Shown: positions 8,231 through 17,558, counted from the stretch's first letter. The stretch: 64,000 bases of DNA from Tepidicaulis marinus (GCF_000739695.1 NZ_BBIO01000015.1:32925-96924), one strand, 5' to 3'. Program-made: numbers and translations. The notes: generated from the letters alone by a model not told the origin.

Positions 8231-9715
8231 TTAAAACCCCTTCGGCGGTTTGAAACCGCCCAGCGCCTGTTCCAGCATGCCGGCAACGGCAATGGTCGTA
8301 TAATCTTCCAAATGCGGGCCGATGATCTGAATGCCGACGGGCAGGCCCTTTTGGGTGAGGCCGACAGGGGCAACGCTTGCAGGCAAATGGCAAAGCACCG
8401 CCGGTCCCGCCCAGATCAGCACATCCATATAAGGCCGGCTCTTGCCATTCACCTCCAGCGTGCGCGCATGCCAGTTCGAGGTGTGGTCATGGGCAAAGGC
8501 CGGGCGCATCAAGACCGGGGCGAGCACCACATCATAGCGGGTGAAGAACTCCGCCCATTTGGCGCGCAGCTGCTCGCGCTTTTCATGCCAGATCAGCCAG
8601 TCGGCATAGGAAAGCGTGCCGCCGCGCGCCTGCAGCATGGCGTGGCTCTTGTCGGCGGGATCGCCTTCCGCTTTCAGCTTTTCCCAGCGCTCTTTCACAT
8701 GGGCCGGCATGCGCGAGGCGACATTGGCATGAAGCAGCATGAGATAGGCTTCGGTGATCTCGGCCAGCGTGAAATCCGGCCGCGCTTCCCAATCGATGAT
8801 CGCGCCGTCGGCTTCCAGCGCCTTTGCGGCTTCGGTGAAAAGCGCGGTGCTCTCTTTGTCGATCTCGCAGAACGGGTCCTCGAACCAGGTCGCAACGCGC
8901 AGGCCTTTGGGCGAGGTGGCGCGCGGGCGCGGCAGGTTCAGCGTAAAGCCTTTGGACTGCGCTTCGTTCGGTCCCGCCACGATGCCGAGCAGCAGGGCAA
9001 GGTCCTGGGCGGAAAGGCCGAGCGGGCCGACGACGGAAAGATCGCCTTCGCCAAGCGCGCCGGGTTCGGGCGGAATATGCCCGCGCTTCGGCACGATGCC
9101 GAAAGTGGGCTTATGGCCGAAGACACCGCACAAGTGAGCAGGCGTGCGGATCGAGCCGCCGATGTCGCTGCCAAGCTCGAGCGGCGTCAGCCCGCCGGCC
9201 AGCGCCGCCGCCGCCCCGCCCGAGGAGCCGCCCGGCCCGCAGGAAAGATCCCAAGGATTGTTCGTCGTGCCATAGACCTCGTTATAGGTCTGAAGATCGC
9301 CGGAAAGGAACGGCACATTGGTCTTGCCGAAAATGATGGCGCCCGCATTCACGATGCGCTGAACGGCCTCGGCATGGCGCGCAGGGCGGTGACCGGCAAA
9401 TTGCGGCGCCCCGCCCACGGCTTTCATGCCCGCCACTTCCAGCGCGTCCTTGATGGTCATGGGCAGCCCGTGCAGCGGCCCCCAGTTTTGCCCGCGCTTG
9501 CGGGCGGCGTCCGCCGCCTCGGCCTGGGCTTTGGCGGCGCCGAAATCCTGATCGACAATGGCGTTGAGGGCCGGATTATGGGTTTCCGCGCGGGTCTGAA
9601 AATAATCCACAAGCTCGGCGGAGGAGGTTTGGCCCCGCTCCAGCGCTTGGAGCAGCCGGTAGGCGGGTTGAAAATGCCAATCGCTCCGTGATGCACCCAT
9701 CTGTGATGCGCCCAT
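8231..9715 (-). CDS. Amidase-signature hydrolase
   Basis: A 494-residue amidase-signature enzyme hydrolysing C-N amide bonds with a Ser-cisSer-Lys triad. The triad is visible: Lys in PMTIKDALEVAGM, the Gly/Ser-rich signature GPGGSSGGAAAALAGGLTPL, and the nucleophile segment ELGSDIGGSIRTPAHLCGVFGHKPT. The C-terminal part has TLEVNGKSRPYMDVL and GLPVGIQIIGP, as in family members. Start at 9715 (MGASQMG...) is preferred because GAGGAACGG lies 5 bases upstream; the open frame extends 22 codons further. Substrate unknown. It is divergent from the acyl-CoA ligase gene. Confidence 0.94.
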   Translation of the reverse strand: MGASQMGASRSDWHFQPAYRLLQALERGQTSSAELVDYFQTRAETHNPALNAIVDQDFGAAKAQAEAADAARKRGQNWGPLHGLPMTIKDALEVAGMKAVGGAPQFAGHRPARHAEAVQRIVNAGAIIFGKTNVPFLSGDLQTYNEVYGTTNNPWDLSCGPGGSSGGAAAALAGGLTPLELGSDIGGSIRTPAHLCGVFGHKPTFGIVPKRGHIPPEPGALGEGDLSVVGPLGLSAQDLALLLGIVAGPNEAQSKGFTLNLPRPRATSPKGLRVATWFEDPFCEIDKESTALFTEAAKALEADGAIIDWEARPDFTLAEITEAYLMLLHANVASRMPAHVKERWEKLKAEGDPADKSHAMLQARGGTLSYADWLIWHEKREQLRAKWAEFFTRYDVVLAPVLMRPAFAHDHTSNWHARTLEVNGKSRPYMDVLIWAGPAVLCHLPASVAPVGLTQKGLPVGIQIIGPHLEDYTTIAVAGMLEQALGGFKPPKGF

Positions 9716-9899
9716 AATCCGTTCCTCCTCATTTCTCTTTTTCACAAGAGTTATCGGGGTTTTGGGAGGCTCACAAGGCAAAAGGGACCGAATTTAGGCC
9801 GCCCGGGCGGCGCGGCAAGCGTTGTTTGACGCTGCGGTTCACTCTAAACTCAGGCCCAACAAGGGGTAAAAGCCACACGAAACAGGCGAGGGACATGCC

Positions 9900-11540
9900 A
9901 TGCAGGGCTTGATGCAAGATTGGCCGCTTACGGTCGACAGAATTATCGATCACGCGAACCGTTTTCACGGCGACCGCGAAATCGTCACACGGACGGTCGA
10001 AGGGCCGATCCACCGCTGCACCTATAAAGACATTCACTTGCGCGCGCGCAAGCTTTCCCAGGCGCTGAAGAAGCTGGGCGGCAAGAAGGGCGATATCATC
10101 GCCACCATGGCTTGGAACACCTACCGGCATCTGGAAAGCTGGTACGGCATTACCGGCATGGGCGGTGTCTATCACACGCTGAACCCGCGCCTTTTCGCCG
10201 AGCAGCTCGTCTATATCATCAACCATGCCGAAGACCGCTTCATCCTGCTCGACACGACCTTCGTGCCGGTGATCGAGGCGATCGCCGATCAGCTTCCCAA
10301 CGTCAAAGCCTTCATCCTGATGACGGATAAGGCCCATATGCCGGAGACGAAGCTGAAAAACGTCTATTGCTATGACGAGATCGTGGAAGCCGAGGACGGC
10401 AACCATGTCTGGGAAAAGATGGACGAGAACGACGCCTGCGGTCTTTGCTACACCTCCGGCACGACTGGCAATCCGAAGGGCGTGCTTTATTCGCACCGCT
10501 CCAACGTGCTGCATTCACTGGCCGCCAATAATGCCGATGCGCTGGGCGCGCGCTCGCGCGATAGCATTCTGCCTGTGGTGCCGATGTTCCACGCCAATGC
10601 CTGGTCGCTGGCTTTCTCGGCGCCCGCCGTTGGCGCCAAGCTCGTCATGCCTGGCGCGCAGATGGACGGGGAGTCGATCTTCGAATTGCTCGACAAGGAA
10701 GGCGTGACCATCACCGCCGCCGTGCCCACGGTCTGGCTCATGCTGCTGCAATATCTGGAAAAGACGGGCGCCAAACTGCCCAAGCTCGACCGCGTGGTGA
10801 TCGGCGGCTCGGCGGCGCCGCGCTCCATGATCCAGGCTTTCGAGGACAATTACGGCGTGCAGGTCTTCCATGCCTGGGGCATGACCGAAATGTCGCCCAT
10901 CGGCACGATCGGCTCCTTGAAGGCGGGCAATGAAGATCTCAGCCGCGAACAGCAGCTCGACCTGAAATGCAAGCAGGGCCGGGCGATCTTCACGGTGGAA
11001 ATGAAAATCACCGATGATGACGGCAACGACCTGCCCAATGACGGCAAGGCCTTCGGCCATCTGATGGTGCGCGGGCCCGCCATCGCCAAAGCCTATCTGA
11101 AAGGCGAGGGCGGCGAGATTCTGGACGCCGATGGCTGGTTCGATACCGGCGATGTCGCCACGATCGATGCGGACGGCTATATGCAGATCACCGACCGCTC
11201 GAAAGACGTCATCAAATCGGGCGGGGAATGGATTTCTTCCATCGAGCTTGAAAACCTCGCTGTCGGCCATCCCGATGTCGCCGAAGCCGCGGTCATCGGC
11301 ATCACCCATCCCAAATGGGACGAGCGCCCCCTGCTTGTCATTGTCCCGAAAGAGGGTAAGTCACCGACCCGTGAAGACATTCTGGGCTATATGGAAGGTA
11401 AGATCGCCAAATGGTGGATGCCGGACGATGTGGTCTTCGTCGAGGAAATTCCGCACACGGCAACGGGCAAAATCCAGAAGCTGGCGCTGCGCGAGCAGTT
11501 CAAGGGATATAAATTGCCGACCGCCGATGCGGCCGAATAA
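9900..11540 (+). CDS. Fatty-acyl-CoA ligase (AMP-binding, medium/long-chain or DmdB-like)
   Basis: A 546-residue ANL-superfamily enzyme activating a carboxylic acid to its acyl-CoA through an acyl-adenylate. The P-loop motif [17 protein letters not shown] is near residue 185, then MTEMSP, the hinge region [20 protein letters not shown], and the C-terminal catalytic Lys in [10 protein letters not shown]. It resembles long-chain acyl-CoA synthetases and the methylmercaptopropionate-CoA ligases of marine alphaproteobacteria; these cannot be separated by eye. A DUF1499 gene follows 52 bases later and may share the transcript. Confidence 0.95.
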   Translation: MQGLMQDWPLTVDRIIDHANRFHGDREIVTRTVEGPIHRCTYKDIHLRARKLSQALKKLGGKKGDIIATMAWNTYRHLESWYGITGMGGVYHTLNPRLFAEQLVYIINHAEDRFILLDTTFVPVIEAIADQLPNVKAFILMTDKAHMPETKLKNVYCYDEIVEAEDGNHVWEKMDENDACGLCYTSGTTGNPKGVLYSHRSNVLHSLAANNADALGARSRDSILPVVPMFHANAWSLAFSAPAVGAKLVMPGAQMDGESIFELLDKEGVTITAAVPTVWLMLLQYLEKTGAKLPKLDRVVIGGSAAPRSMIQAFEDNYGVQVFHAWGMTEMSPIGTIGSLKAGNEDLSREQQLDLKCKQGRAIFTVEMKITDDDGNDLPNDGKAFGHLMVRGPAIAKAYLKGEGGEILDADGWFDTGDVATIDADGYMQITDRSKDVIKSGGEWISSIELENLAVGHPDVAEAAVIGITHPKWDERPLLVIVPKEGKSPTREDILGYMEGKIAKWWMPDDVVFVEEIPHTATGKIQKLALREQFKGYKLPTADAAE

Positions 11541-11592
11541 GCGGGCGCCGGACAGTCAAGAATACCGGTCAGGGGTATAAGGGGTACGGATT

Positions 11593-12327
11593 ATGAACGA
11601 ACGCTCGGCTTTCGCGCGTTGGAGTTTCAGGCTTGCGCTGCTTGCCGCCGTTGTCGGTGTGCTCGCGGTGCTGGGCCACAGGCTCGGGGTGATGGATTTC
11701 AGGCTGGCAATCTTCGGCCTGATGGGCAGCACGCTGATCGGCCTTGCCGCCGCGCTTTCGGGCATTGCCGGTATCGCCATCACGCTGATGGGCCGCAAGG
11801 GCGGCACGGTCTTTGCCGCCGCCGGTCTCGTGCTCGGCCTTGTGGTCGCGGTGCCGGTGCTGCTGGCCGCGCAGGCAGGTTCTGCCGTGCCGCGCATTCA
11901 CGACATTTCGACGGACCTGCAGGACCCGCCGAAATTCGTCGCGGTGCGGGCCCTGCGCACCCCGCAGCACAATTCCCTGGAACGGGAAGAACCGGGAAAT
12001 CTCGGTGAGCTGCAACAAGCAGGCTATCCGGACCTTGGGCCTGCGCTCATCGAGCGTCATCCGGGCCAGGTCTTTGAAGAAGCGCTGGCGCTGGTCAAAG
12101 AGCGCGGCTGGGAAGTCGTCGCCGTCTCTGTCGAAAACGGCACGATCGAGGCGACGGATACGACCGCGCTGATGGGCTTCAAGGACGATGTGGTGATCCG
12201 CGTGCGCGAGGAAGCGGGCAAGGCGCTCGTCGATATGCGCTCCGCCTCCCGTGTCGGGCAAAGCGATCTCGGCGCCAATGCCAAACGCATCGAAGCGTTT
12301 TTGAGCGATCTGAAAAACGCGGGCTGA
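11593..12327 (+). CDS. DUF1499 membrane-anchored protein
   Basis: A 244-residue protein with three hydrophobic segments in the first 100 residues (RLALLAAVVGVLAVLGHRLG, FGLMGSTLIGLAAALSG, GTVFAAAGLVLGLVVAVPV). A DUF1499 domain covers about residues 100-243 (RIHDISTDLQDPPKFVAV... IEATDTTALMGFKDDVVIRV... DLGANAKRIEAFLSDL). DUF1499 has no established function. It lies directly downstream of the acyl-CoA ligase and ends just before a strong hairpin terminator. Confidence 0.88.
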   Translation: MNERSAFARWSFRLALLAAVVGVLAVLGHRLGVMDFRLAIFGLMGSTLIGLAAALSGIAGIAITLMGRKGGTVFAAAGLVLGLVVAVPVLLAAQAGSAVPRIHDISTDLQDPPKFVAVRALRTPQHNSLEREEPGNLGELQQAGYPDLGPALIERHPGQVFEEALALVKERGWEVVAVSVENGTIEATDTTALMGFKDDVVIRVREEAGKALVDMRSASRVGQSDLGANAKRIEAFLSDLKNAG

Positions 12328-12350
12328 CAGGCTATTGCTTTAATCGAAGT

Positions 12351-12381
12351 GCCCCGGTCTTGAGAAAGGCCGGGGCGTTTT
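12351..12381 (+). terminator. Rho-independent terminator after the DUF1499 gene
   Basis: An 11-bp stem (12351-12361 with 12366-12376, GCCCCGG arm, one G-U pair, GAGA loop) is followed directly by GTTTTC. It lies 24 bases past the DUF1499 stop and in front of the convergent metallo-hydrolase end, so it closes the acyl-CoA ligase unit. Confidence 0.85.
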
Positions 12382-12384
12382 CGT

Positions 12385-13284
12385 TCAGGAAAGCCGGTAT
12401 TGGTTCTCGATACCGGGCGCCCCGTCAGTTGCAACGCGGCCCGTTTCGACCATGTGGATGAGATGGGCAAGCACCGAGCGGCGCGCGGCCGGGTGCAGGC
12501 GCTTGTCGATATCGGCATACATGGCCTCGACCATGGCCGGAATGGTCGTGTGGCCTTCCTCGATCTGGCGCAGGATCTGCGCCTCGCGCTGGCGCCGGTG
12601 CACGAGATAGGCCCGCACGAAGGATTGGGGATTGGTGATGGCGGGCCCATGGGTCGGCCAGTAGATTTCGTCGTCCCGCTCCAGCAGTTTTTTCAGCGAA
12701 TTGAAATAATCGCTCATATTGCCGTCGGGCGGGCTCACCACGCTGGTCGACCAGCCCATGACATGATCGCCTGTGAAAAGCGCTTTTTCTTCCTGAAGCG
12801 CAAAGCACATATGGTTGGAGGTATGGCCGGGCGTGAAGATCGCCTCGAATGTCCAGCCATCCCCTTCGATGATGTCGCCGTCTTCCAGTTTGATGTCGGG
12901 CTGAAATTTCCAGTCCGCGCCTTCCTCGCGCGCGCCGTCGTCTTTCTTCTCTCCGCCATGGGGGCCGAAGGCGAGGGTCGGTGCGCCGGTCAGCTTTTTC
13001 AGCGGCTCGGCGGCGGGCGAGTGGTCCATATGCGTATGGGTGATGAGGATATGGCTGACGGTTTCCCCTTCGATCGCCGCGAGCAGCGCCTCGACATGAT
13101 CGTTCATCAGCGGGCCGGGGTCGATCACCGCTACCTCACCCTTGCCGACGATATAGGTGCCCGTGCCTTTGAAAGTGAAGCCGCCCGGATTATTGGCGGT
13201 CACGCGGCGGATCAGCGGCGATACCTGGTCGCAGCGGCCATATTCGATATCGATGTCGCGCACAAAAGGGATCTCGCTGCTCAT
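12385..13284 (-). CDS. Metallo-beta-lactamase-fold hydrolase
   Basis: A 299-residue MBL-fold enzyme. The dinuclear metal motif HTHMDHSPAA is near residue 83, followed by FTPGHTSNHMCFALQEEKALFTGDHVMGW, with the third His and the bridging Asp. The C-terminal portion (ITNPQSFVRAYLVHRRQREAQIL, then a winged-helix-like end) matches the LACTB2-like branch, whose known members act as RNases or thioester hydrolases. The substrate here is unknown. It is convergent with the DUF1499 gene across a terminator. Confidence 0.92.
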   Translation of the reverse strand: MSSEIPFVRDIDIEYGRCDQVSPLIRRVTANNPGGFTFKGTGTYIVGKGEVAVIDPGPLMNDHVEALLAAIEGETVSHILITHTHMDHSPAAEPLKKLTGAPTLAFGPHGGEKKDDGAREEGADWKFQPDIKLEDGDIIEGDGWTFEAIFTPGHTSNHMCFALQEEKALFTGDHVMGWSTSVVSPPDGNMSDYFNSLKKLLERDDEIYWPTHGPAITNPQSFVRAYLVHRRQREAQILRQIEEGHTTIPAMVEAMYADIDKRLHPAARRSVLAHLIHMVETGRVATDGAPGIENQYRLS

Positions 13285-13381
13285 TCGGGCCTCCCGTCTT
13301 CAACTGGCGCGCAGCATTCATGATTGAGCGCCGCCGCGCAAGGGCCGATGGGGAAGATAAATTTGCAGAAAAGGCGGGCGG

Positions 13382-13687
13382 TCAGGCCGCGATGTCGCGA
13401 TCGGCAATGGGGCTGACAGGTTTGCGCTTCGGGCGGGTGGTGCGCAGAATGCGGCCCATTTTCCCCGGCGCGCGCTTTTCCAGCATGATGACGCTGATAT
13501 TGAGCCAGTGGTAGCGCCGCCTTGCCTTGCGCAGGGTCCGCCGCACGGAAGAAGAATAAATCAAGAGGATCACCAGCCCCGGCATCATCATGAAGAGGCC
13601 GAAGGCGAAAGGCGGCGGCAGCGGGGTCAGCACCAGGCCGGGCACGAAGAGGCTCCATCCGAGTGCGATCATGAAAGTACGGAACAC
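13382..13687 (-). CDS. Small basic membrane protein of unknown function
   Basis: A 101-residue protein with two hydrophobic segments (residues 5-25, TFMIALGWSLFVPGLVLTPL; residues 28-46, AFGLFMMMPGLVILLIYSS). A strongly basic cytoplasmic tail rich in Arg and Lys follows (SVRRTLRKARRRYHW...GRILRTTRPKRKP). I do not recognise a family. Coding potential is supported by the clear TM-plus-basic-tail layout and high GC at third positions; no partner is obvious. It lies 97 bases beyond the metallo-hydrolase start on the same strand. Confidence 0.6.
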   Translation of the reverse strand: MFRTFMIALGWSLFVPGLVLTPLPPPFAFGLFMMMPGLVILLIYSSSVRRTLRKARRRYHWLNISVIMLEKRAPGKMGRILRTTRPKRKPVSPIADRDIAA

Positions 13688-13810
13688 GGGGCGCGCCAGC
13701 CTGCCTTTGGGGTTTCAACTCGGTAAGAGATAAGCGCTTCTTTGTGGCAAGACAATGGTGCGGTGAGCGCCGCGCCGATAATGGAACTGTGTCGCTCCAG
13801 GCCCCCCAAA

Positions 13811-13842
13811 CAGCAAAGCGGCGCGGAAAGCCGCGCCGCCCA
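13811..13842 (-). terminator. Strong hairpin terminator downstream of the 61-codon gene
   Basis: Perfect 9-bp arms GCGGCGCGG (13818-13826) and CCGCGCCGC (13831-13839) enclose a 4-base loop. Read on the minus strand the stem is followed by TTTGCTGTTT. It lies 26 bases past the stop of the small gene starting at 14053, which suggests that gene is a real, independently terminated transcript. Confidence 0.8.
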
Positions 13843-13867
13843 CATTTTCGGGCCAAAAGGCCGTGTC

Positions 13868-14053
13868 TTAGTAGACCGTGGCGATATTCGCGATCATCGC
13901 GACCGTATAGACGCCGACGGCGGTGTAACCCAGAGCCGTCACAACGTCGGACACGCGCCACGCTTTCATCCCCTGATACGCCATGCGGATGCCATAGCTA
14001 ATGTCGCTGGGATGGAAAACTTCCGAAGAATTAACTTTATCGGTGGCAGCCAT
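13868..14053 (-). CDS. Small single-pass membrane peptide, 61 residues
   Basis: A 61-residue peptide, MAATDKVNSSEVFHPSDISY at the N-terminus, then one hydrophobic segment near the C-terminus (about residues 36-60, VVTALGYTAVGVYTVAMIAN). I know no family for it. Support comes from a GAGAGA ribosome-binding site, its own strong terminator and good isolation from neighbouring genes. It is a candidate for a small membrane protein that is easily missed by annotation. Confidence 0.65.
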   Translation of the reverse strand: MAATDKVNSSEVFHPSDISYGIRMAYQGMKAWRVSDVVTALGYTAVGVYTVAMIANIATVY

Positions 14054-14252
14054 GATGTCTCTCTCGGAGCCAGAGGTTTCAATTGATCCTTGCAGAAGGG
14101 CGGGGGAGGAGAGGCCGCTTTCCGCAAGGCCAACAAGGCTAACGCCCTGTTAAGCGTCAATTTATGGTGCGCTGCACAATTAATCAAGGGTGGATATGTA
14201 AAAATTTTGCAACGCAACATGAAAGGCTGAAGTGCCAGGCCACATAAACGGA

Positions 14253-14281
14253 ACCCCGGCGCGGGCAGGCCCGGCCGGGGT
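14253..14281 (-). terminator. Hairpin downstream of the PLP lyase gene
   Basis: ACCCCGGC (14253-14260) pairs with GCCGGGGT (14274-14281), with an inner CGGG/CCCG stem. It lies 26 bases past the lyase stop on the minus strand. The following T-run is weak (TCCGTTT), so it may be a terminator or another copy of the ACCCCGGC palindrome family seen at 6246-6342. The rest of 14054-14306 shows no gene. Confidence 0.5.
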
Positions 14282-14306
14282 GCGTAAGTGCTTGAGATAA
14301 AAGGAA

Positions 14307-15548
14307 TTAACTGTAGCGCGCCTCGCGCTTCTCTCCGGCATTCCCGGCCCGGATTTCCGCCATCCCGGCCTCGATATCGGCAAGATACTGGTCCGCCACT
14401 TCCGCATGGAAGGGGGAAAGCATGAGGTGGAGGGAGGGCGGCTCGGTGGTGATGGAGGTAAACCAGCCCCGCTCGAGTAATTTTCCCCACAGCGCATAGG
14501 CATTCACTTCCGGGTGGCGGAAAGCCAAAAGCCCGAGTTTGGGATCGCCCAGGATCTCGAAGCCGAGCTTTTTGACCCCCTCCTGGATTTTCGCCCGCGT
14601 GGCGCAGACCGCGCCTTGCTTTTCCTTATAGCCCTCGACGCCGAGGAAATTCATCACCGCCCAGGCCGCGGCAATCGCCCCGCCGGGCCGTGTGCCGGCC
14701 AGAGTGGGCGTGATCATGCGCGCGCCCGACCAGTCATCGGTGTCGAACGGCATATATTGGTAAAGCTCGGCGGAGCGGAAAAGCACGCTCGAGGCGCCCT
14801 TGGCCGCATAGCCGTATTTGTGGAGGTCCGCCGACATGGAATGGACCGCCGGCACCTCGAAATCGAAAGGCGGCACGTCCACCCCGTTCATCCGCGCGAA
14901 GGGGGCGAAATAGCCCCCCACACAGGCATCCACATGCAGCCAGACGCCTTTTTCGGCGGCGACTTTCCCGAGCTCTGCAATGGGATCGATAATGCCGTGG
15001 GGGAAGTTCGGGGCCGAGCCCACCATCATCACGGTGTCCGCATCGATGACTTTCTTCATCGCCGCCGGATCGGCTTCATAGCTCGTCTCGTTGATCGCAA
15101 CGCGCCGCACTTCGATATCCATCATATGTGCGGCTTTTTCGAAGGCGGGATGCGCCGAGCGGGGCAGCACGATATTGGCCTTCGTCTTCGCCCGCCCGCT
15201 CGCGCGGGCATAATCGCGCGCCGTTTTGAGCGCCATGGTGATGGAATCGGTGCCGCCCGAGGTGATCGCGCCCGTTGCCCCCTCCGGCCCGTGCAAGAGC
15301 GAAAGGGCCATGGAAATGACTTCCTCTTCCATCTGCTTGAGGCTCGGGAAGGCGAGCGGTCCGAGGCCGTTCTCGGACATATACATCGTGTAGGCTTCTT
15401 TTTGGACCTTGGCGACCTCGGGCCCGGCATTGAAGACATAGACGGCGGTCTTGCCCTCGCGCCATTTGGCGTCATGGGCGCCGCGCTCTTCCATTTCTTT
15501 TTTCAGCTCGTCCCAGGCGCGGCCTTTTTCCGGCATTGTCACGCTCAT
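14307..15548 (-). CDS. PLP-dependent carbon-carbon lyase (sphingosine-1-phosphate lyase/glutamate decarboxylase-like)
   Basis: A 413-residue fold-type I PLP enzyme. GAITSGGTDSITMALKTARDYA is the phosphate-binding part. The HVDACVGGYFAPF motif holds the PLP Asp, and the Schiff-base Lys is in SMSADLHKYGYAAKG. The combination GGTDSI and ADLHKYGY is characteristic of the sphingosine-1-phosphate lyase branch, which cleaves phosphorylated long-chain bases into an aldehyde and phosphoethanolamine. Amino acid decarboxylase activity is the alternative. Start ATG at 15548 with GAGGATGCG upstream. It is unlinked to other lipid genes except the nearby enoyl-CoA hydratases. Confidence 0.88.
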   Translation of the reverse strand: MSVTMPEKGRAWDELKKEMEERGAHDAKWREGKTAVYVFNAGPEVAKVQKEAYTMYMSENGLGPLAFPSLKQMEEEVISMALSLLHGPEGATGAITSGGTDSITMALKTARDYARASGRAKTKANIVLPRSAHPAFEKAAHMMDIEVRRVAINETSYEADPAAMKKVIDADTVMMVGSAPNFPHGIIDPIAELGKVAAEKGVWLHVDACVGGYFAPFARMNGVDVPPFDFEVPAVHSMSADLHKYGYAAKGASSVLFRSAELYQYMPFDTDDWSGARMITPTLAGTRPGGAIAAAWAVMNFLGVEGYKEKQGAVCATRAKIQEGVKKLGFEILGDPKLGLLAFRHPEVNAYALWGKLLERGWFTSITTEPPSLHLMLSPFHAEVADQYLADIEAGMAEIRAGNAGEKREARYS

Positions 15549-15648
15549 CGCATCCTCCCTCTTGGCCGTTTCAGGCGGCCTGCCTTAAAGGTTTTGCCTA
15601 GCAGACCCGATCATGACGCTGGCGTCAATTTCCCAGGCAATTTCTAGA

Positions 15649-16458
15649 CTATTCGCCTTTGAATTCGGGCTCGCGTTTCTCGAAAAATGCCTTCACACCT
15701 TCGCGAACATCCTTGGAGGGGTTGGCGATCATTACCGAAAGCGCCGCATCGCCGAGCGATTGCTCGAGGCTCATGTTCCGCCCGCGCAGCATCATGGACT
15801 TGGCAAGGCGCACGGCAAGCGGCGCGCGTTTGGCGAGCGCTTCGGCAAGCGTCAGCGCGCGGGTCTGTACCTCTGCGTCCGGTACGACTTCCGTCAGGAG
15901 GCCGAGCGCCAGGGCTTCATCGGCGCTATAGGTTTCGGCAAGCAGTGTCATCTTCAAAGCCCGGTCGAGGCCCATGGCGCGCGGAAAAAGCCAAGCGCCC
16001 CCTTCATCCGGCAAAAGCCCGAAGCGTCCGCTCGTATCGCCGAGCTTGGCGCTTTTTCCCCCGATGCGCATGTCGCAGGAAAGGGCGAGCGTCAGCCCGC
16101 CGGCAACGGCCGCCCCGTTCACCGCCGCGATCACCGGTTTGTCGAGGCGGGAGAGCGCTAGAATGACCTTGTGCATCCCGTCGCGCATTTCCCGCCCGTG
16201 GGAAAGCTGCGCTTTCATGAGCGCGCCGTGCTCGTCGTCCGCGCCGCTCACATCGCCGCCCGCGCAAAAGCCGCGTCCCGCGCCGGTCAGAATAAGCGCG
16301 CGCTGGTCATCATCGCGCAGGTAAGCATCGAGCGCTTCCACCAGCTCCTCGCAGAGCCGTGTCGTATAGGCGTTCATCGCCTGCGGCCGGTTCAGCGTGA
16401 TGCGCGTGACGCGGGGCGCGGGCGTTTCGACGATAATCTCCTGAAAAGAGCTGGCCAT
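15649..16458 (-). CDS. Enoyl-CoA hydratase/isomerase family protein
   Basis: A 269-residue crotonase-fold protein. The oxyanion-hole motifs are GAGRGFCAGGDVSGADDE and NGAAVAGGLTLALSCDMRIG, and the catalytic Glu is in GLLPDEGGAWLFPRAMG. It would hydrate or isomerise an enoyl-CoA in beta-oxidation or a related pathway. The open frame continues upstream to 17454, antisense to the next gene. The start at 16458 (MASSFQEI) is chosen because GGGAGGAAAA lies just before it and the fold begins there. It is divergent from a second hydratase across 108 bases. Confidence 0.93.
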   Translation of the reverse strand: MASSFQEIIVETPAPRVTRITLNRPQAMNAYTTRLCEELVEALDAYLRDDDQRALILTGAGRGFCAGGDVSGADDEHGALMKAQLSHGREMRDGMHKVILALSRLDKPVIAAVNGAAVAGGLTLALSCDMRIGGKSAKLGDTSGRFGLLPDEGGAWLFPRAMGLDRALKMTLLAETYSADEALALGLLTEVVPDAEVQTRALTLAEALAKRAPLAVRLAKSMMLRGRNMSLEQSLGDAALSVMIANPSKDVREGVKAFFEKREPEFKGE

Positions 16459-16566
16459 TTTTCCTCCCATTCCGGTCCTTTTGGCCGCTAGTCTAGCAGC
16501 AATAAGATATGCAGCAGCAAGGACCGGCAGGAAGGCCAGCCAGGGAGAATGAGAGGGAGGATAAAG

Positions 16567-17439
16567 ATGTCGGAAGCAGTAAGAGCAGAGGCGCCCGGCG
16601 CACAGGCGCATATGAGCTATGAGGTGAAAGACGGTATCGGCCTTATCACGCTGAACCGGCCCGACAAGCTCAATGCCTGGACGGGCGAAATGGAAAAAGG
16701 CGTCAAGCGCGCGGTGGGCGCGGCGGCGAAGGACGACAAGGTGCGCGTTATCGTCTTGACCGGCGCCGGACGCGGCTTTTGCGCGGGCGCCGATATGAAC
16801 CTCCTGCAATCCATCGAGCCGGAAGGCGGGCGGCGCAATATCGTCAGCAAAGAGGAAGAGGAGGCGGTAGACCTTTCCTACGATCACGGGCCTTCCGTGA
16901 TCGAGCATTTCCATGGCCGCTTCGGCTATCTTTTCGAATGCCCCAAACCCGTCATCGGCGCGGTCAACGGCGCCTGCGCGGGGCTCGGCCTGGTGGTCTC
17001 GCTCTTTTGCGATCTGCGTTTTGCGAGTGAAGAGGCGAAGTTCACCACTTCTTTTGCCCAGCGCGGCCTTGTTGCCGAGCACGGCATTGCCTGGCTGCTG
17101 CCGCGGCTCATCGGCTCGGCCCATGCGCTCGATCTTCTCATGTCCGCGCGCAAGATCGACGGCAGGGAAGCGGCCCGCCTCGGCCTCGTCAATCAGGCGT
17201 TTCCTGCAGATGAGTTCATGGAAGAGGTCATGGCCTATGCCCGTCATATGGCCGCAAACGTTTCCCCGCGCTCCATGGCGGTGATGAAGCGGCAGGTCTA
17301 TAAGTCGCTCTTTCAGGATTTCAATCAGTCGACCGACATGGCCGACAAGGAAATGCAGGCGAGCTTTAAAAGCGCAGACTTCAAGGAAGGCGTCGCGCAT
17401 TTCGTGGAAAAACGTTCGGCGCACTTCACTGGCCGTTGA
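16567..17439 (+). CDS. Enoyl-CoA hydratase/isomerase family protein (second copy, divergent)
   Basis: A 290-residue crotonase-fold protein. Motifs are GAGRGFCAGADMNLLQSIEP, NGACAGLGLVVSLFCDLRFA and GLVAEHGIAWLLPRLIG with the conserved Glu. It has a longer insert after the first oxyanion loop (GGRRNIVSKEEEEAVDLS) than the neighbour. ATG at 16567 is preceded by GGGAGGATAA; an ATG at 16549 is less well placed. It is not a close duplicate of the divergent hydratase, so different acyl-CoA substrates are likely. Confidence 0.93.
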   Translation: MSEAVRAEAPGAQAHMSYEVKDGIGLITLNRPDKLNAWTGEMEKGVKRAVGAAAKDDKVRVIVLTGAGRGFCAGADMNLLQSIEPEGGRRNIVSKEEEEAVDLSYDHGPSVIEHFHGRFGYLFECPKPVIGAVNGACAGLGLVVSLFCDLRFASEEAKFTTSFAQRGLVAEHGIAWLLPRLIGSAHALDLLMSARKIDGREAARLGLVNQAFPADEFMEEVMAYARHMAANVSPRSMAVMKRQVYKSLFQDFNQSTDMADKEMQASFKSADFKEGVAHFVEKRSAHFTGR

Positions 17440-17460
17440 GTGAGAGCACGACACAAAAGT

Positions 17461-17488
17461 GGGCGCCTCTTCTTGCGAAGAGGCGCCC
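17461..17488. terminator. 12-bp perfect hairpin between convergent genes
   Basis: GGGCGCCTCTTC pairs perfectly with GAAGAGGCGCCC around a TTGC loop. It lies 21 bases past the hydratase stop and about 70 bases past the diiron gene stop on the other strand, where it is followed by ACTTTTG. It probably serves as a bidirectional stop. Confidence 0.85.
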
Positions 17489-17558
17489 GGGCAGAGAGGC
17501 GGAAGGCTGGAGGACCCGCCGCCGGGAGGAGAGCCTTGGTAGGCAGGCTCTTCGGGTC

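Noticed and set aside
16459..17454. Upstream extension of the minus-strand enoyl-CoA hydratase to 601 residues
   Set aside because: It is antisense to a clear plus-strand hydratase gene, has no domain of its own, and the good ribosome site is at 16458.
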